DNA from: Enterococcus malodoratus ATCC 43197
Lineage (GTDB): Bacteria; Bacillota; Bacilli; Lactobacillales; Enterococcaceae
DNA length: 64,000 nt
NCBI RefSeq assembly: GCF_000407185.1
Contig: NZ_KE136481.1
Span: 1,898,136-1,962,135, forward strand
Direction: 5' to 3'
This document shows, piece after piece, positions 44,562 through 54,228 of the stretch (within the stretch, counting starts at the first letter, position 1; each line of letters starts with the position of its first letter). Position numbers and translations under genes: made by a program. The notes beneath the pieces were generated by a model. It made no database searches. It was not told the origin of the DNA and saw only the letters and a program-made list of their open reading frames with translations.

Positions 44562-45377
44562 TCCCAACGCCACATCCAAGATCATCATAATAATAAATCC
44601 TGCCATCGCGCCAAATACTCCAAAATGATGCTTACTATCCGTCGTTGCTTGGGCTTCTGGGATCAATTCCTCTACTACTACATAAATCATAGCTCCGGCC
44701 GCAAAAGATAGGGCGTATGGCAACAGAGGCTGAACACTCGTTACTAGGATCGCTCCTATGACAGCTGCGATCGGTTCTACGAGGCCTGATGCTTGTCCGT
44801 AAAGGAATGACTTCGTTCGACTCAGCCCTTCCTGTCGCAAGGGAATCGAGACTGCTGCACCTTCTGGAAAATTTTGAATCCCGATCCCTAATGATACAGA
44901 AATTGCAGCTAAAACTGCAGCTGCCGGATTCGCCGCTTCATTGGCTGCTCCAAAAGCAACTCCAACTGCCAAACCTTCCGGAATGTTATGCAAAGTAATC
45001 GAAAATACTAGCAAAATTGTCCGCTTTAAATGACTGGGTAATCCTTCTTTTTCTTTATTCGGTCCAAAATGCATATGAGGGATTGTTTTGTCTGCTATAT
45101 AAAGAAATAGCCCTCCCAGACCAAAACCGAGACTCACTACTAGCCAAGGAATCGATCCGTTCTCCTCTGCAGCCTCTATTGCTGGGTCTAACAGCGACCA
45201 AAAACTCGCCGCAATCATTACACCAGAAGCAAATCCCAACATTAGGTTCAATACATTACGATTGATATTTTTGAAGAAAAAAACTAATGCAGCACCTAAA
45301 GCTGTCATTCCCCAAGTAAATAGTGTGCCCACTAATGCTTGCTGCCAGGCTGCTAAATTAAGTAGCCATCCAATCAT
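44559..45377 (-). CDS. ZIP-family divalent metal transporter
   Basis: 272 residues with eight membrane helices. The metal-site motifs are 'HNIPEGLAVGVAFG' (helix 4) and 'QNFPEGAAVSIPL' (helix 5), with a His-containing cytosolic loop ('IPHMHFGPNKE'). GufA/ZupT-like importers move Zn, Fe or Mn. Monocistronic, overlapping the bidirectional terminator at its end. Confidence 0.92.
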   Translation of the reverse strand: MIGWLLNLAAWQQALVGTLFTWGMTALGAALVFFFKNINRNVLNLMLGFASGVMIAASFWSLLDPAIEAAEENGSIPWLVVSLGFGLGGLFLYIADKTIPHMHFGPNKEKEGLPSHLKRTILLVFSITLHNIPEGLAVGVAFGAANEAANPAAAVLAAISVSLGIGIQNFPEGAAVSIPLRQEGLSRTKSFLYGQASGLVEPIAAVIGAILVTSVQPLLPYALSFAAGAMIYVVVEELIPEAQATTDSKHHFGVFGAMAGFIIMMILDVALG

Positions 45378-45520
45378 AAGAACCTCCTACTTCCCATTAA
45401 TATATACTTTTTTCAGAAGATCAGTCGATTATTCGGATATAAACTAATCGAATACTTTGCCCCTACATCCTATTTTAATTGAAATTACTGGGTATAACCG
45501 ACAAATCTAAACTGGTATCC

Positions 45521-45534
45521 TGAAAACGTTTGTT
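45521..45534. promoter_or_regulatory. cre-like site upstream of pox
   Basis: TGAAAACGTTTGTT matches 13 of 14 cre positions and lies about 60-70 bases upstream of the -35, a position compatible with activation by CcpA. Confidence 0.5.
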
Positions 45535-45591
45535 TGATATAACCTTATCATGTTTTAGGTGTGCCTGTAAACTTCTTTGGAAACACTTTCT

Positions 45592-45620
45592 TTGCTGGTT
45601 TTTTTAAGACGCGTTATACT
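45592..45620 (+). promoter_or_regulatory. Promoter of pyruvate oxidase
   Basis: -35 TTGCTG, a 17-base spacer and -10 TATACT, about 40 bases before the start codon. Confidence 0.65.
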
Positions 45621-45661
45621 TTTTTAGTAGGAAACTTACAAAAAGAAAGTGAGTGAAGAAG

Positions 45662-47383
45662 ATGTCTAAAATTAATGCAGGCGTTGCTATGGTCAATGTT
45701 TTAGAGGCTTGGAAAATTGATCATATCTATGGAATTCCCGGCGGTTCATTCAACTCGACGATGGACGCGTTGTACCATGAACGTGAATCAGTAAAATACA
45801 TCCAAGTTCGACACGAAGAAGCCGGTGCTTTAGCAGCTGCTGCTGATGCAAAATTAACTGGTAAAATCGGTGCTGTTTTTGGTTCTGCCGGTCCTGGAGC
45901 TAGTCACTTAATCAACGGTCTCTATGACGCACAAATGGACCATGTTCCTGTTCTAGCTTTGTTAGGACAGGTTGCTTCAACTGCCATGAATTATAATTCT
46001 TTCCAAGAATTAAATGAAAATCCCATGTTTGCAGATGTCAGTGTCTACAATCGAACCGTGATGACTCCCGAAAGCTTGCCTCACGTGATAGATGAAGCTA
46101 TTAAAGCGGCGTATCAACAAAAAGGTGTCGCTGTTGTTACAATCCCTGTAGATTTTGGTTTTGCAGAAATCGAGGAAGAAGAAATCGCAACTGCGAAAAA
46201 TCATAAAACTGGCGTTTTGCTTCCTGATGAAACTGATCTGAAGGCTGCTTTACCTTTAATTGAAGTAGCGAAACAACCCGTTCTTTATGTTGGGCAAGGT
46301 GTACGTGGTGGCTTCGATGCTATTAAAACCTTCGCTGAACATTTCTCAATGCCCGTCGCTGCAGCTGTTTTAGCTAAAGGAATTGTTCCTGATCTATATG
46401 AGAACTTCTTAGGCTTTGCCGCTCGTGTGGCAACCAAGCCAGCGAATGAAGCTTTAGCCGATGCTGATTTGATTGTATTTGTCGGTAGCGATTTCCCGTT
46501 TGGTCGTTATTTCTTCAATCCGGATGCAAGATTTATTCAAGTTGATATTGACGCAACTAAATTTGGGCGTCGTCATCCTGTAGATCAATCCATTTTAGGT
46601 GACGGTGCAACAGCTCTTCGCCGATGGACTGAGCTTGGAAAAGAGCGCCCTGCAGATGCATGGCTGAAAGCTAATCAAGAAAATATTCGTAATTGGCATG
46701 CTTGGCGCAAGAGCTTCTACGACGATGATTCCACACCACTCCGCGCAGAACCTGTTTTCAAAGAAGTTAATCGGATTGCGGAACAAGATACCGTTTATGT
46801 TGCCGATGTTGGGAATGTTACATTGAATGCGATTCGCCACTTAGAAATGAATGGCGATCAACAATTCACAACTTCTGGTTGGTTCGCAACGATGGGAAAT
46901 GGTGTACCTGGCGGGATTGCAGCACAATTAACTTATCCCGACAAACAAGTCTTTACTTTCAGTGGCGATGGCGGCTTTGCAATGCAAATGCAAGATATCA
47001 TCACTCAAGTAAAATATAATTTACCGATCATCAATGTAGTCTTTTCTAATAATGCCTTTGGCTTCATTGAAGCGGAACAAGAAGATACAGAACAACAAAA
47101 ATTCGGTGTCTTCTTAGAAGGTGCTGACTTCGGCAAAGTTGGAGAAGCGCTCGGTGCTGATGGCTTCACGATTACTGAATACAGTCAATTAGAACCTGCT
47201 TTCACAGCAGCGAAAGCCAGCAAACGTCCTGTCGTGATCGATATCAAGATCAAGGACGAACGACCTTTACCAGTCGAAGCGCTAGAATTAGAACCAGAAA
47301 AATTCTCAGCGGAACAAATCAATGCCTTCAAAGAAAAATATCAAGTTCATGATATGCCCACCCTACGTGAACTATTGAAATAA
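45662..47383 (+). CDS. pox: Pyruvate oxidase (thiamine-diphosphate enzyme)
   Basis: 573 residues from the ATG at 45662; a GTG at 45653 is the alternative. Three ThDP-enzyme domains: N-terminal PYR with catalytic Glu in 'VRHEEAGALAAAADAK' (about 50-60), the central FAD-binding region, and C-terminal PP with 'GDGGFAMQMQD...NN' binding Mg-ThDP. Closest in style to SpxB/Pox: pyruvate + phosphate + O2 gives acetyl phosphate + CO2 + H2O2. It probably supports aerobic ATP formation and peroxide release. Monocistronic with a strong terminator. Confidence 0.9.
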   Translation: MSKINAGVAMVNVLEAWKIDHIYGIPGGSFNSTMDALYHERESVKYIQVRHEEAGALAAAADAKLTGKIGAVFGSAGPGASHLINGLYDAQMDHVPVLALLGQVASTAMNYNSFQELNENPMFADVSVYNRTVMTPESLPHVIDEAIKAAYQQKGVAVVTIPVDFGFAEIEEEEIATAKNHKTGVLLPDETDLKAALPLIEVAKQPVLYVGQGVRGGFDAIKTFAEHFSMPVAAAVLAKGIVPDLYENFLGFAARVATKPANEALADADLIVFVGSDFPFGRYFFNPDARFIQVDIDATKFGRRHPVDQSILGDGATALRRWTELGKERPADAWLKANQENIRNWHAWRKSFYDDDSTPLRAEPVFKEVNRIAEQDTVYVADVGNVTLNAIRHLEMNGDQQFTTSGWFATMGNGVPGGIAAQLTYPDKQVFTFSGDGGFAMQMQDIITQVKYNLPIINVVFSNNAFGFIEAEQEDTEQQKFGVFLEGADFGKVGEALGADGFTITEYSQLEPAFTAAKASKRPVVIDIKIKDERPLPVEALELEPEKFSAEQINAFKEKYQVHDMPTLRELLK

Positions 47384-47387
47384 AATG

Positions 47388-47423
47388 AAAAGGTTGTGCC
47401 TGATAATTTAGGCACAACCTTTT
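47388..47423. terminator. Bidirectional terminator
   Basis: AAAAGGTTGTGCCT, loop GATAATTT and AGGCACAACCTTTT form a perfect 14-bp stem between convergent genes. Confidence 0.93.
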
Positions 47424-47799
47424 ACATTCTTCGAATCGTCTGTTTTGCTTCTACTTCTAATTGTTTCGTTAATTCATCTGCTGGTATTTCTCGATTCACC
47501 AAAGCTTGCAAGACCATCGGTAAGTTTACTCCTGTCACTAAAGATTGGCGTGGATCATTCACTACGCAAAAACTAGCATAGCGAAATGGTGTGCCGCCAA
47601 ACATATCGACTAACCAAACAAGTTCATCAACTTTCGTCAATAAATCTTTAGCGAAATCATCGATTTTTTCTTGTAGTCCTGTAGCACCTGGTTCTATATT
47701 TAGTGTTTCTACACAGTCCTGCTCACCTAAAATGGATTCAGCCGTTTTCAATAGACTATCCGCTAAATGGTCGTGGGTCGCGATAATTATCCCGATCAT
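47422..47799 (-). CDS. Orphan PTS mannose-family EIIA
   Basis: 125 residues of the EIIA-Man fold with the phospho-His at about residue 9 ('IIATHDHLA') and the family 'DMFGGTPF' loop. No mannose-type EIIB, EIIC or EIID gene is present in the window, so it may phosphorylate a distant permease or serve a regulatory role. Confidence 0.85.
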   Translation of the reverse strand: MIGIIIATHDHLADSLLKTAESILGEQDCVETLNIEPGATGLQEKIDDFAKDLLTKVDELVWLVDMFGGTPFRYASFCVVNDPRQSLVTGVNLPMVLQALVNREIPADELTKQLEVEAKQTIRRM

Positions 47800-47867
47800 A
47801 CTGACACATCCCTTCAGTTCTTCAGTCTATCTTATTTTAATCGGCAAGTAAATTCTTAAAGGTTGAC

Positions 47868-47896
47868 TTGAAACTTCAGATGTTCCTCGATATAAT
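47868..47896 (+). promoter_or_regulatory. Promoter of the ABC-F gene
   Basis: -35 TTGAAA (47868-47873), a 17-base spacer and a consensus -10 TATAAT (47891-47896). Confidence 0.75.
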
Positions 47897-47939
47897 GCAA
47901 AGAGGCCTTGCGCCAATACTGATAAAGCGAGGAAAATCA

Positions 47940-49559
47940 TTGATTACAGTAAATGACGTTAGTTTACAATTTCCTGATCGTAAATTATTTGATGACGTAA
48001 ATATTAAATTCACTCCCGGCAATTGTTACGGGTTGATTGGTGCGAATGGCGCCGGAAAATCAACCTTTCTTAAGATTTTAGCAGGCGATATTCAGCCTTC
48101 TACTGGTTCTGTTACTTTAGGTCCTAATGAACGGATGGCTGTTCTAAAACAAAATCATTTTGACTTTGAAGAGTATACTGTTCTTGAGACAGTCATTATG
48201 GGACACGAACGCTTATACCAAGTTATGCAAGAAAAAGATGCCGTTTATATGAAGGAAGATTTCACTGATGAAGACGGTATTCGTGCAGCCGAACTGGAGG
48301 GTGAATTTGCCGAACTTGACGGCTGGGAAGCCGAACCAGAAGCTGCTGTTTTATTGCAGGGGTTAAATATTCCTGAAAGCTTGCACCAACAAAAAATGAG
48401 TGAATTGACAGCCGGACAAAAAATCAAAGTCTTATTGGCTCAATCGCTTTTTGGTAAACCCGATGTTCTATTACTGGACGAACCAACGAATGGATTAGAT
48501 ATCCAATCAATTGACTGGTTAGAAGAATTCTTAATCAACTTTGAGAACACCGTAATCGTCGTATCCCATGACCGTCACTTCTTAAACAAAGTATGTACTC
48601 ACATGGCTGACCTAGACTTCGGTAAAATCAAATTGTATGTCGGAAACTACGATTTTTGGTTAGAATCAAGCCAGTTAGCAACGAAATTACAATCACAACA
48701 AAATGCTAAAAAAGAGGAACAAATCAAAGAGTTACAAGATTTTATTGCTCGTTTCAGCGCCAATGCATCGAAATCAAAACAAGCGACCTCCCGAAAGAAA
48801 ATGTTGGATAAAATTACGTTAGATGACATTCAACCATCTTCGCGCCGCTATCCATTTGTACAATTCAAACCAGAACGAGAAATCGGTAATGACTTGTTAC
48901 AACTTGATAATATTAGCGTAACGATCGACGGCAAAAAGATTTTAGATAATATCTCTTTTACTTTGAACCGTGATGATAAAGTCGCTTTCATCGCTGAAAA
49001 TGACTTAATAACGACCACATTATTCAAAGTTATTATGGGTGATCTTGAACCGGACTCAGGGACTATCCGTTGGGGTGTAACGACTAGTCAGGCTTATTTA
49101 CCAAAAGATACTACAAAGGAATTTGACAGTTCTATGCCGATTCTTGATTGGTTACGTCAATATGCCAGCAAAGAAGAAGATGACAATACTTTCTTGCGTA
49201 GTTTCTTAGGTCGGATGTTATTCTCAGGCGATGAAGTCATGAAGCCTGTCAACGTCTTGTCTGGTGGAGAAAAGGTTCGTTGTATGTTGTCGAAATTAAT
49301 GTTGTCAAAATCAAACGTTTTGGTTTTAGACGATCCGACCAACCATTTGGATTTAGAATCAATCTCCGCATTGAATGATGGTTTAATTGCGTATAAAGGT
49401 TCGCTTCTATTCGCCTCTCATGACCATCAGTTCATCCAAACGATCGCTAACCGTATTATTGCGGTTTCTGAAAATGGCGTCGTTGATCGTGCAGAAACAA
49501 CTTATGATGAATTTTTAGAAAATCCAGAAGTCCAAAAACAAATGAGTCAATTATCTTAA
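47940..49559 (+). CDS. ABC-F ATPase, YkpA/YbiT type
   Basis: 539 residues from a TTG at 47940 with GAGGA 7 bases upstream; an earlier in-frame codon coincides with the -35 box. Two ABC domains are joined by a basic helical linker ('QQNAKKEEQIKELQDFIARF', 'NASKSKQATSRKK'), with no membrane domain. NBD1 has an intact Walker A 'GANGAGKST' but signature 'LTAGQ' and 'DEPTNGLD'. NBD2 has a degenerate Walker A ('IAENDLITTT'), an intact 'LSGGEKVR' and 'LDDPTNHLD', with Asp in place of the catalytic Glu. ABC-F proteins act on the ribosome in translation or antibiotic protection; this subgroup is not known to confer resistance. Confidence 0.9.
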   Translation: MITVNDVSLQFPDRKLFDDVNIKFTPGNCYGLIGANGAGKSTFLKILAGDIQPSTGSVTLGPNERMAVLKQNHFDFEEYTVLETVIMGHERLYQVMQEKDAVYMKEDFTDEDGIRAAELEGEFAELDGWEAEPEAAVLLQGLNIPESLHQQKMSELTAGQKIKVLLAQSLFGKPDVLLLDEPTNGLDIQSIDWLEEFLINFENTVIVVSHDRHFLNKVCTHMADLDFGKIKLYVGNYDFWLESSQLATKLQSQQNAKKEEQIKELQDFIARFSANASKSKQATSRKKMLDKITLDDIQPSSRRYPFVQFKPEREIGNDLLQLDNISVTIDGKKILDNISFTLNRDDKVAFIAENDLITTTLFKVIMGDLEPDSGTIRWGVTTSQAYLPKDTTKEFDSSMPILDWLRQYASKEEDDNTFLRSFLGRMLFSGDEVMKPVNVLSGGEKVRCMLSKLMLSKSNVLVLDDPTNHLDLESISALNDGLIAYKGSLLFASHDHQFIQTIANRIIAVSENGVVDRAETTYDEFLENPEVQKQMSQLS

Positions 49560-49587
49560 TAAGAAATCGACTAAATATTTGGAAACA

Positions 49588-49645
49588 GTTTCACAACACA
49601 AAAACCATTTGCGATTTTTCGCAAATGGTTTTTGTGTTGTGAAAC
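49588..49645. terminator. 27-bp perfect inverted repeat, bidirectional terminator
   Basis: Two 27-base arms (49588-49614 and 49619-49645) pair perfectly around a TTTT loop, containing AACCATTTGCGA and its complement. The right arm touches the stop codon of the AEC gene. It terminates both convergent genes and is unusually long. Confidence 0.88.
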
Positions 49646-50610
49646 TAAATAAATTGAACAAGTTCCATCAAGATCGGAACAACGACCACAAATAATATGG
49701 TACTGGTTGTTACTAAATTTGTAGCATATTTAACATCACCATGAGCTTCATTTGCTAAAATTGGCAATACAGCCAACATCGGTGTAGCAGATTGTACAAT
49801 CAACGTTTGTTTCAAAAGAGGTGCTAGACTAGCCCCAAAAGCATTCGACCCAAGAGCGATCAAGGCGATCAATACAGCAGGTGCTAAAACGAAACGTCCC
49901 AGTAAAGCTACGACTGTATCACGATCAAATCGTATACTCTTCAAACCTGCATCATGCAAAACAATCCCGATATAAAGTAAAGATAGCGGTGTAACAATGC
50001 TGCCTACATAACCAAGCGTTGCATTGATAAAGCTTGGTACAGGAATCCCTACTAATAGGAAAATGATCGCTACGATGAAGCCTAGTAGTGGCGGTGGCAA
50101 TAGTTTCTTCCAATTCAACTTGGCTTTGTTTTCACCTTTGACTTTGGTTGGATCATCGTTTGAGATCAAGAACACTCCAAAAGCCCAAGTAGACACGGTG
50201 TTGGTCACATAATAAACCAAGAAATACGGTAATGCCTTTTCACCGAATAATGCGATATTCAAAGGCAAACCAATAAAGATCGTATTTGCATTTACAATAG
50301 CATTCATAAAAATACCGCGACGACCTGGACGAACCTTTAGAAGTTTAACTAACGCATACGCTAAAATATAGGAAATAATAACCGCACCAACTGGATAAAT
50401 TAAGCTTCCTGATAATTGAAATAAACTTTCTCTTGTTAAATTCTTTAAAACGGAAACAAAGATGGAGGCCGGCAATGCTACACGTGTGATTAAGGACGAA
50501 ATACTCTTGCCAAAACTTTCGTCAAACCAGCCTTGTCGTTTCAATATATATCCTAAAGCAATCATTATAATGATACTTAAAACACTTTGAATTGATTGAA
50601 AGAAAATCAT
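49645..50610 (-). CDS. AEC-family transporter (auxin efflux carrier / malate permease type)
   Basis: 321 residues with ten membrane helices in two five-helix halves and the AEC signatures 'NANTIFIGLPLNIALFGEKALPYFL' region and 'PAVLIALIALG'. Members export or import malate and other organic acids or amino acids. The divergent LysR gene is its likely regulator. Confidence 0.88.
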   Translation of the reverse strand: MIFFQSIQSVLSIIIMIALGYILKRQGWFDESFGKSISSLITRVALPASIFVSVLKNLTRESLFQLSGSLIYPVGAVIISYILAYALVKLLKVRPGRRGIFMNAIVNANTIFIGLPLNIALFGEKALPYFLVYYVTNTVSTWAFGVFLISNDDPTKVKGENKAKLNWKKLLPPPLLGFIVAIIFLLVGIPVPSFINATLGYVGSIVTPLSLLYIGIVLHDAGLKSIRFDRDTVVALLGRFVLAPAVLIALIALGSNAFGASLAPLLKQTLIVQSATPMLAVLPILANEAHGDVKYATNLVTTSTILFVVVVPILMELVQFI

Positions 50611-50881
50611 TTTTTTTCCACCTTTCTACCAACTGTTTTTTTCAAACAGTTACTGCTCTGAGATCATTTCATTTGTTTTAACTTCTTCTCTTTTGTAACG
50701 ACCTCAGCTGATTCCTTCACAAAAATGGTTTCTTTATCTATGAACGCTATTTCTTTCATTTTTTTACGTCTTCGATGAATACAAGTAAGACGATACACGT
50801 TCTCACAAACTATAGTCAAAACAAAAGCCTAGGATAAATTTTATTTATATGATAGTCTAATTTCACAAAAAGGAGCTTATT

Positions 50882-51775
50882 ATGAATTTTAAAGATCTAG
50901 AATACTTCCAACGTTTAGTTCGAGAAAAAAATTTTACCAAGGTTGCGAATGCCTTTCATGTCAGCCAACCAACTATCACTTATGCTGTTAAAAGACTGGA
51001 AGAAGAGTTAGGCACACAGCTCGTCTATCGTGATCAATCTCATAAACAATTGATCATCACACAAGCTGGAATGATTCTTTCTCGCCATATTTCGAATATT
51101 TTAAAAGAAGTCACAATTGCTATTACTGAAATTGATCGTTTAAAAGAAGAGACATTAGATTTTGGTCTACCGCCGATTATTGGAAACTTCTATTTTCCAA
51201 AACTGTCTTCCTACCTATTCAAAAATAATTTGATGCGCCACATCCATCTGGTAGACGGCGGTTCGCGAGATCTTTATAGTCTATTACGCCGTGGAAAAAT
51301 TGATCTTGCCCTTCTTGGTTCGACGCAGCCCATCCGTGATGATGAATTGACTAGTGAACTTCTGATTGAAAAAAGATTCATGATCGTAGTAAGCCCAAAT
51401 CATCCATTGGCTAAAAGGAAAGAATTGGCCTTCTCCGAGCTGAAAGAAGAACCTTTTGTCTTATTGAATGAACACTACGTTCATCCAACAGCATTTAAAA
51501 AAATGGCGCAGCAAGCCCATTTTGAACCAGAAATTATTTACCAAAATAGTAATTTGAATATCTTAAAAGGGATGATTCGTGAGCAAATCGGCATTGGTTT
51601 TTTAGCCGAACTCGCTGTTTCTCCAGAAGATAATTTGATTAAGATCCCTATTACTGATGAACCTCAACCTACTTTTATGATCTCACTCGTTCAACGAGAA
51701 CAAATTTTGAATTCAATGATTCGTGGTCAATTGATTGACTTAATTCGCAACTTCAGTCAGCAAAAAGGGCAATAA
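50882..51775 (+). CDS. LysR-family transcription regulator
   Basis: 297 residues. N-terminal winged HTH ('NFTKVANAFHVSQPTITYAVKRLEEELG') and a C-terminal LysR substrate-binding domain (about 90-295). AAGGAG precedes the ATG. The position divergent from the AEC carrier, with a 270-bp intergenic region, suggests control of organic-acid transport (MleR-like), which is an inference. Confidence 0.9.
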   Translation: MNFKDLEYFQRLVREKNFTKVANAFHVSQPTITYAVKRLEEELGTQLVYRDQSHKQLIITQAGMILSRHISNILKEVTIAITEIDRLKEETLDFGLPPIIGNFYFPKLSSYLFKNNLMRHIHLVDGGSRDLYSLLRRGKIDLALLGSTQPIRDDELTSELLIEKRFMIVVSPNHPLAKRKELAFSELKEEPFVLLNEHYVHPTAFKKMAQQAHFEPEIIYQNSNLNILKGMIREQIGIGFLAELAVSPEDNLIKIPITDEPQPTFMISLVQREQILNSMIRGQLIDLIRNFSQQKGQ

Positions 51776-51809
51776 AAAAAGAAGAAATCAAATAGATTTC
51801 CTCTTTTTT
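51774..51809. terminator. Bidirectional terminator
   Basis: AAAAAAGAAGAAATC and GATTTCCTCTTTTTT form a stem with one mismatch between the convergent lysR and degV genes. Confidence 0.85.
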
Positions 51810-51818
51810 GCTCGTTTA

Positions 51819-52685
51819 TTAATCTCTCTTTTCACCACGAGTGAAGACTGCAATACAACCAAGGCCAGTATGACTAGCAATCGTTGTCCCCAATGGGAAA
51901 ATACGAATTTCCTTCGGATGGATACTTTCTTCCAAATGACGTTTTACTTCTTCCGCACCTACTTGATCAGCACTAGTAGTAATAAAAATCGTTTGATTCA
52001 CTGGGTCAGTTGTTGCATCAGCAATTTTGTCAGCAACTAACTGTAACGCTTTTTTACGTCCCCGTACTTTTTCAACATTTTGTAATTTGCCTTCAACATC
52101 GACTGTAATAATTGGTTTGATATTCATTAAACCACCAATTGCCGCACTCGTCTTAGAGATTCGTCCACCGCGTTGCAAATGGTTTAAATCATCTACTGTT
52201 ACCCAATGATGGTAAGTCAACTTATTATCTTCCAACCACTGATACAAATCGTTTATTGTCATACCTGCTTGTTGTTTCTTAGCAGCTTCATAAACCATCA
52301 GTCCTTCACCGCCACTAGCGGCTAAAGAATCCACCACGTAGACCTCTGCATCTGGTAAGTCTTCTTTTAAGATTTCAACAGCCTGCATCGCACTTTGATA
52401 AGATCCACTCATTCCGGATGAAAAACAAATATACAAAATAGGGACATTCTTTTCAGCGTAGCTACGGAAAAATTCCACATAACGACCAACATTAACCTGC
52501 GACGTCGTTGGCATCGCTCCGTCTTTGATTTTTTGATAAAAATCATCGATCTTAAAACTGCGCCCCAAGTCATCCGCGAATTCTGTTCCGTCTATTGAGA
52601 CATACATCGAAATAAAATCAACGTTATTTTCTTCTAGTAATTCATAAGGCACATCGCAACATGAATCTGTCAGAATCTGATACAT
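51819..52685 (-). CDS. DegV-family fatty-acid-binding protein
   Basis: 288 residues from the ATG at 52685 (GGAGG upstream); the frame extends upstream to 52775 but overlaps purA's end. DegV hallmarks are 'ILTDSCCDVPYELL' at the N-terminus, 'SSGMSGSYQSA' and the C-terminal 'GTTIASHTGLGCIAVF'. DegV/FakB proteins deliver fatty acids to FakA kinase. Follows purA by 75 bases. Confidence 0.93.
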   Translation of the reverse strand: MYQILTDSCCDVPYELLEENNVDFISMYVSIDGTEFADDLGRSFKIDDFYQKIKDGAMPTTSQVNVGRYVEFFRSYAEKNVPILYICFSSGMSGSYQSAMQAVEILKEDLPDAEVYVVDSLAASGGEGLMVYEAAKKQQAGMTINDLYQWLEDNKLTYHHWVTVDDLNHLQRGGRISKTSAAIGGLMNIKPIITVDVEGKLQNVEKVRGRKKALQLVADKIADATTDPVNQTIFITTSADQVGAEEVKRHLEESIHPKEIRIFPLGTTIASHTGLGCIAVFTRGEKRD

Positions 52686-52759
52686 TCTAAAATCCTCCAA
52701 ACACCCACTTAATAGTAAATCTATTTTACTCGATAATTGGCTGCTTGTCTCATAATATG

Positions 52760-54052
52760 TTAGATCTGTGCCCAAACACTCTCCATAATATTTGTTTGAG
52801 TCCGATCCGGACCTACAGAGAACGTTGAGATTCTTACACCGACAAGTTCAGAAACGCGCCGAACATAGTTACGCGCATTTTCTGGCAAGTCCGCTAAATC
52901 GCGGCATCCTGTGATATCCTCGCTCCATCCCGGCAGTTCTTCATAGACTGGTTTACAACGGTTCAGTTCTTTAAGGCTTGCTGGATAATGATAAATCAGT
53001 TCTCCATCCAATTCGTAAGCAGTACAGATTTTAACTGTCTTTAATCCGCTTAAAACATCGATTGAATTCAAAGATAGATTAGTGATCCCTGAAACACGTT
53101 TAGAATGACGCATTACAACAGAATCAAACCAGCCAACACGACGTGGGCGACCAGTTGTTGTACCGTATTCACGTCCAACTTCACGTATTTGATTTCCAAC
53201 TTCATCAAATAACTCCGTTGGGAAAGGACCATCACCGACACGTGAAGTGTATGCCTTACATACGCCAACTACTTTGTCGATCTTCGCCGGTCCTACGCCA
53301 CTACCAATTGTCACACCACCAGCAACAGGGTTGGATGAAGTAACGAAAGGATATGTACCTTGGTCTATATCCAACATAACACCTTGTGCGCCTTCAAAGA
53401 GAACACGTTTCCCTTCATCCAAAGCATCATTCAAGATAACTGATGTATCCGTTACGTATTGTTTGATTTGTTGTCCATATTCATAATATTCTTCAAAGAT
53501 ATCCTCGAAGTCCATCGCCTCATCATCAAACATTTTAACGAATTGACGATTTTTTTCTTCTAAATTGATCTTCAAACGTTCTTCGAAAATTTCTTTATCC
53601 AATAAATCTGCCACGCGAATACCTACACGAGCTGCTTTATCCATGTAAGCAGGTCCAATACCTTTGATAGTAGTACCAATTTTATTTTCACCTTTTGCAT
53701 CTTCTTGCAACTGGTCTAACTTGATATGGTATGGCAAAATTACGTGAGCTCGATCCGAGATACGTAAGTTATCCGTTGTGATCCCACGTTCATGTAAGTA
53801 AGCCAATTCCGTAACTAATGATTTTGGATTGACCACTACGCCATTCCCGATGACACTAGTTTTTTCTTTGTAGAAAATACCAGAAGGAATCAAGTGTAAT
53901 TTATATGTTTCATTGTCAAATTTGATTGTATGACCTGCATTGTCTCCACCTTGGTAACGAGCAATGACTTCCGCATTTTCACTCAAAAAATCCGTGATCT
54001 TTCCTTTACCTTCATCGCCCCACTGCGTCCCTACAACTACTACAGATGACAT
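52760..54052 (-). CDS. purA: Adenylosuccinate synthetase
   Basis: 430 residues, full length. GTP-binding '[11 protein letters not shown]', 'GNGVVVNP', '[18 protein letters not shown]' and the C-terminal '[11 protein letters not shown]'. It converts IMP, aspartate and GTP to adenylosuccinate, the first committed step of AMP synthesis. The position after dnaB near the origin is conserved in enterococci and relatives. Confidence 0.97.
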   Translation of the reverse strand: MSSVVVVGTQWGDEGKGKITDFLSENAEVIARYQGGDNAGHTIKFDNETYKLHLIPSGIFYKEKTSVIGNGVVVNPKSLVTELAYLHERGITTDNLRISDRAHVILPYHIKLDQLQEDAKGENKIGTTIKGIGPAYMDKAARVGIRVADLLDKEIFEERLKINLEEKNRQFVKMFDDEAMDFEDIFEEYYEYGQQIKQYVTDTSVILNDALDEGKRVLFEGAQGVMLDIDQGTYPFVTSSNPVAGGVTIGSGVGPAKIDKVVGVCKAYTSRVGDGPFPTELFDEVGNQIREVGREYGTTTGRPRRVGWFDSVVMRHSKRVSGITNLSLNSIDVLSGLKTVKICTAYELDGELIYHYPASLKELNRCKPVYEELPGWSEDITGCRDLADLPENARNYVRRVSELVGVRISTFSVGPDRTQTNIMESVWAQI

Positions 54053-54200
54053 CTGAACACCTCATTTTATTTTATTTAATCCTGAATCATTGTATCAAGA
54101 AAAGCGTCACACTTCAATGAAAATTCGAATATTAAAGGATAACGGAGAAAAAAAGAAGGGAAATCACGAACATTATTTTCGAATAACAAAGAAAATACAA

Positions 54201-54228
54201 AAAAAAGCGCAAGTTCAAAACTTGCGCT
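54201..54228 (-). terminator. Terminator of dnaB
   Basis: AGCGCAAG, a 7-base loop and CTTGCGCT form a perfect stem with a T8 run on the minus strand; the stem overlaps the dnaB stop codon. Confidence 0.9.

Noticed and set aside
47868-47939. Upstream N-terminal extension of the ABC-F protein
   Set aside because: The extended start codon is the -35 box of the promoter, and the extension is absent in typical family members.
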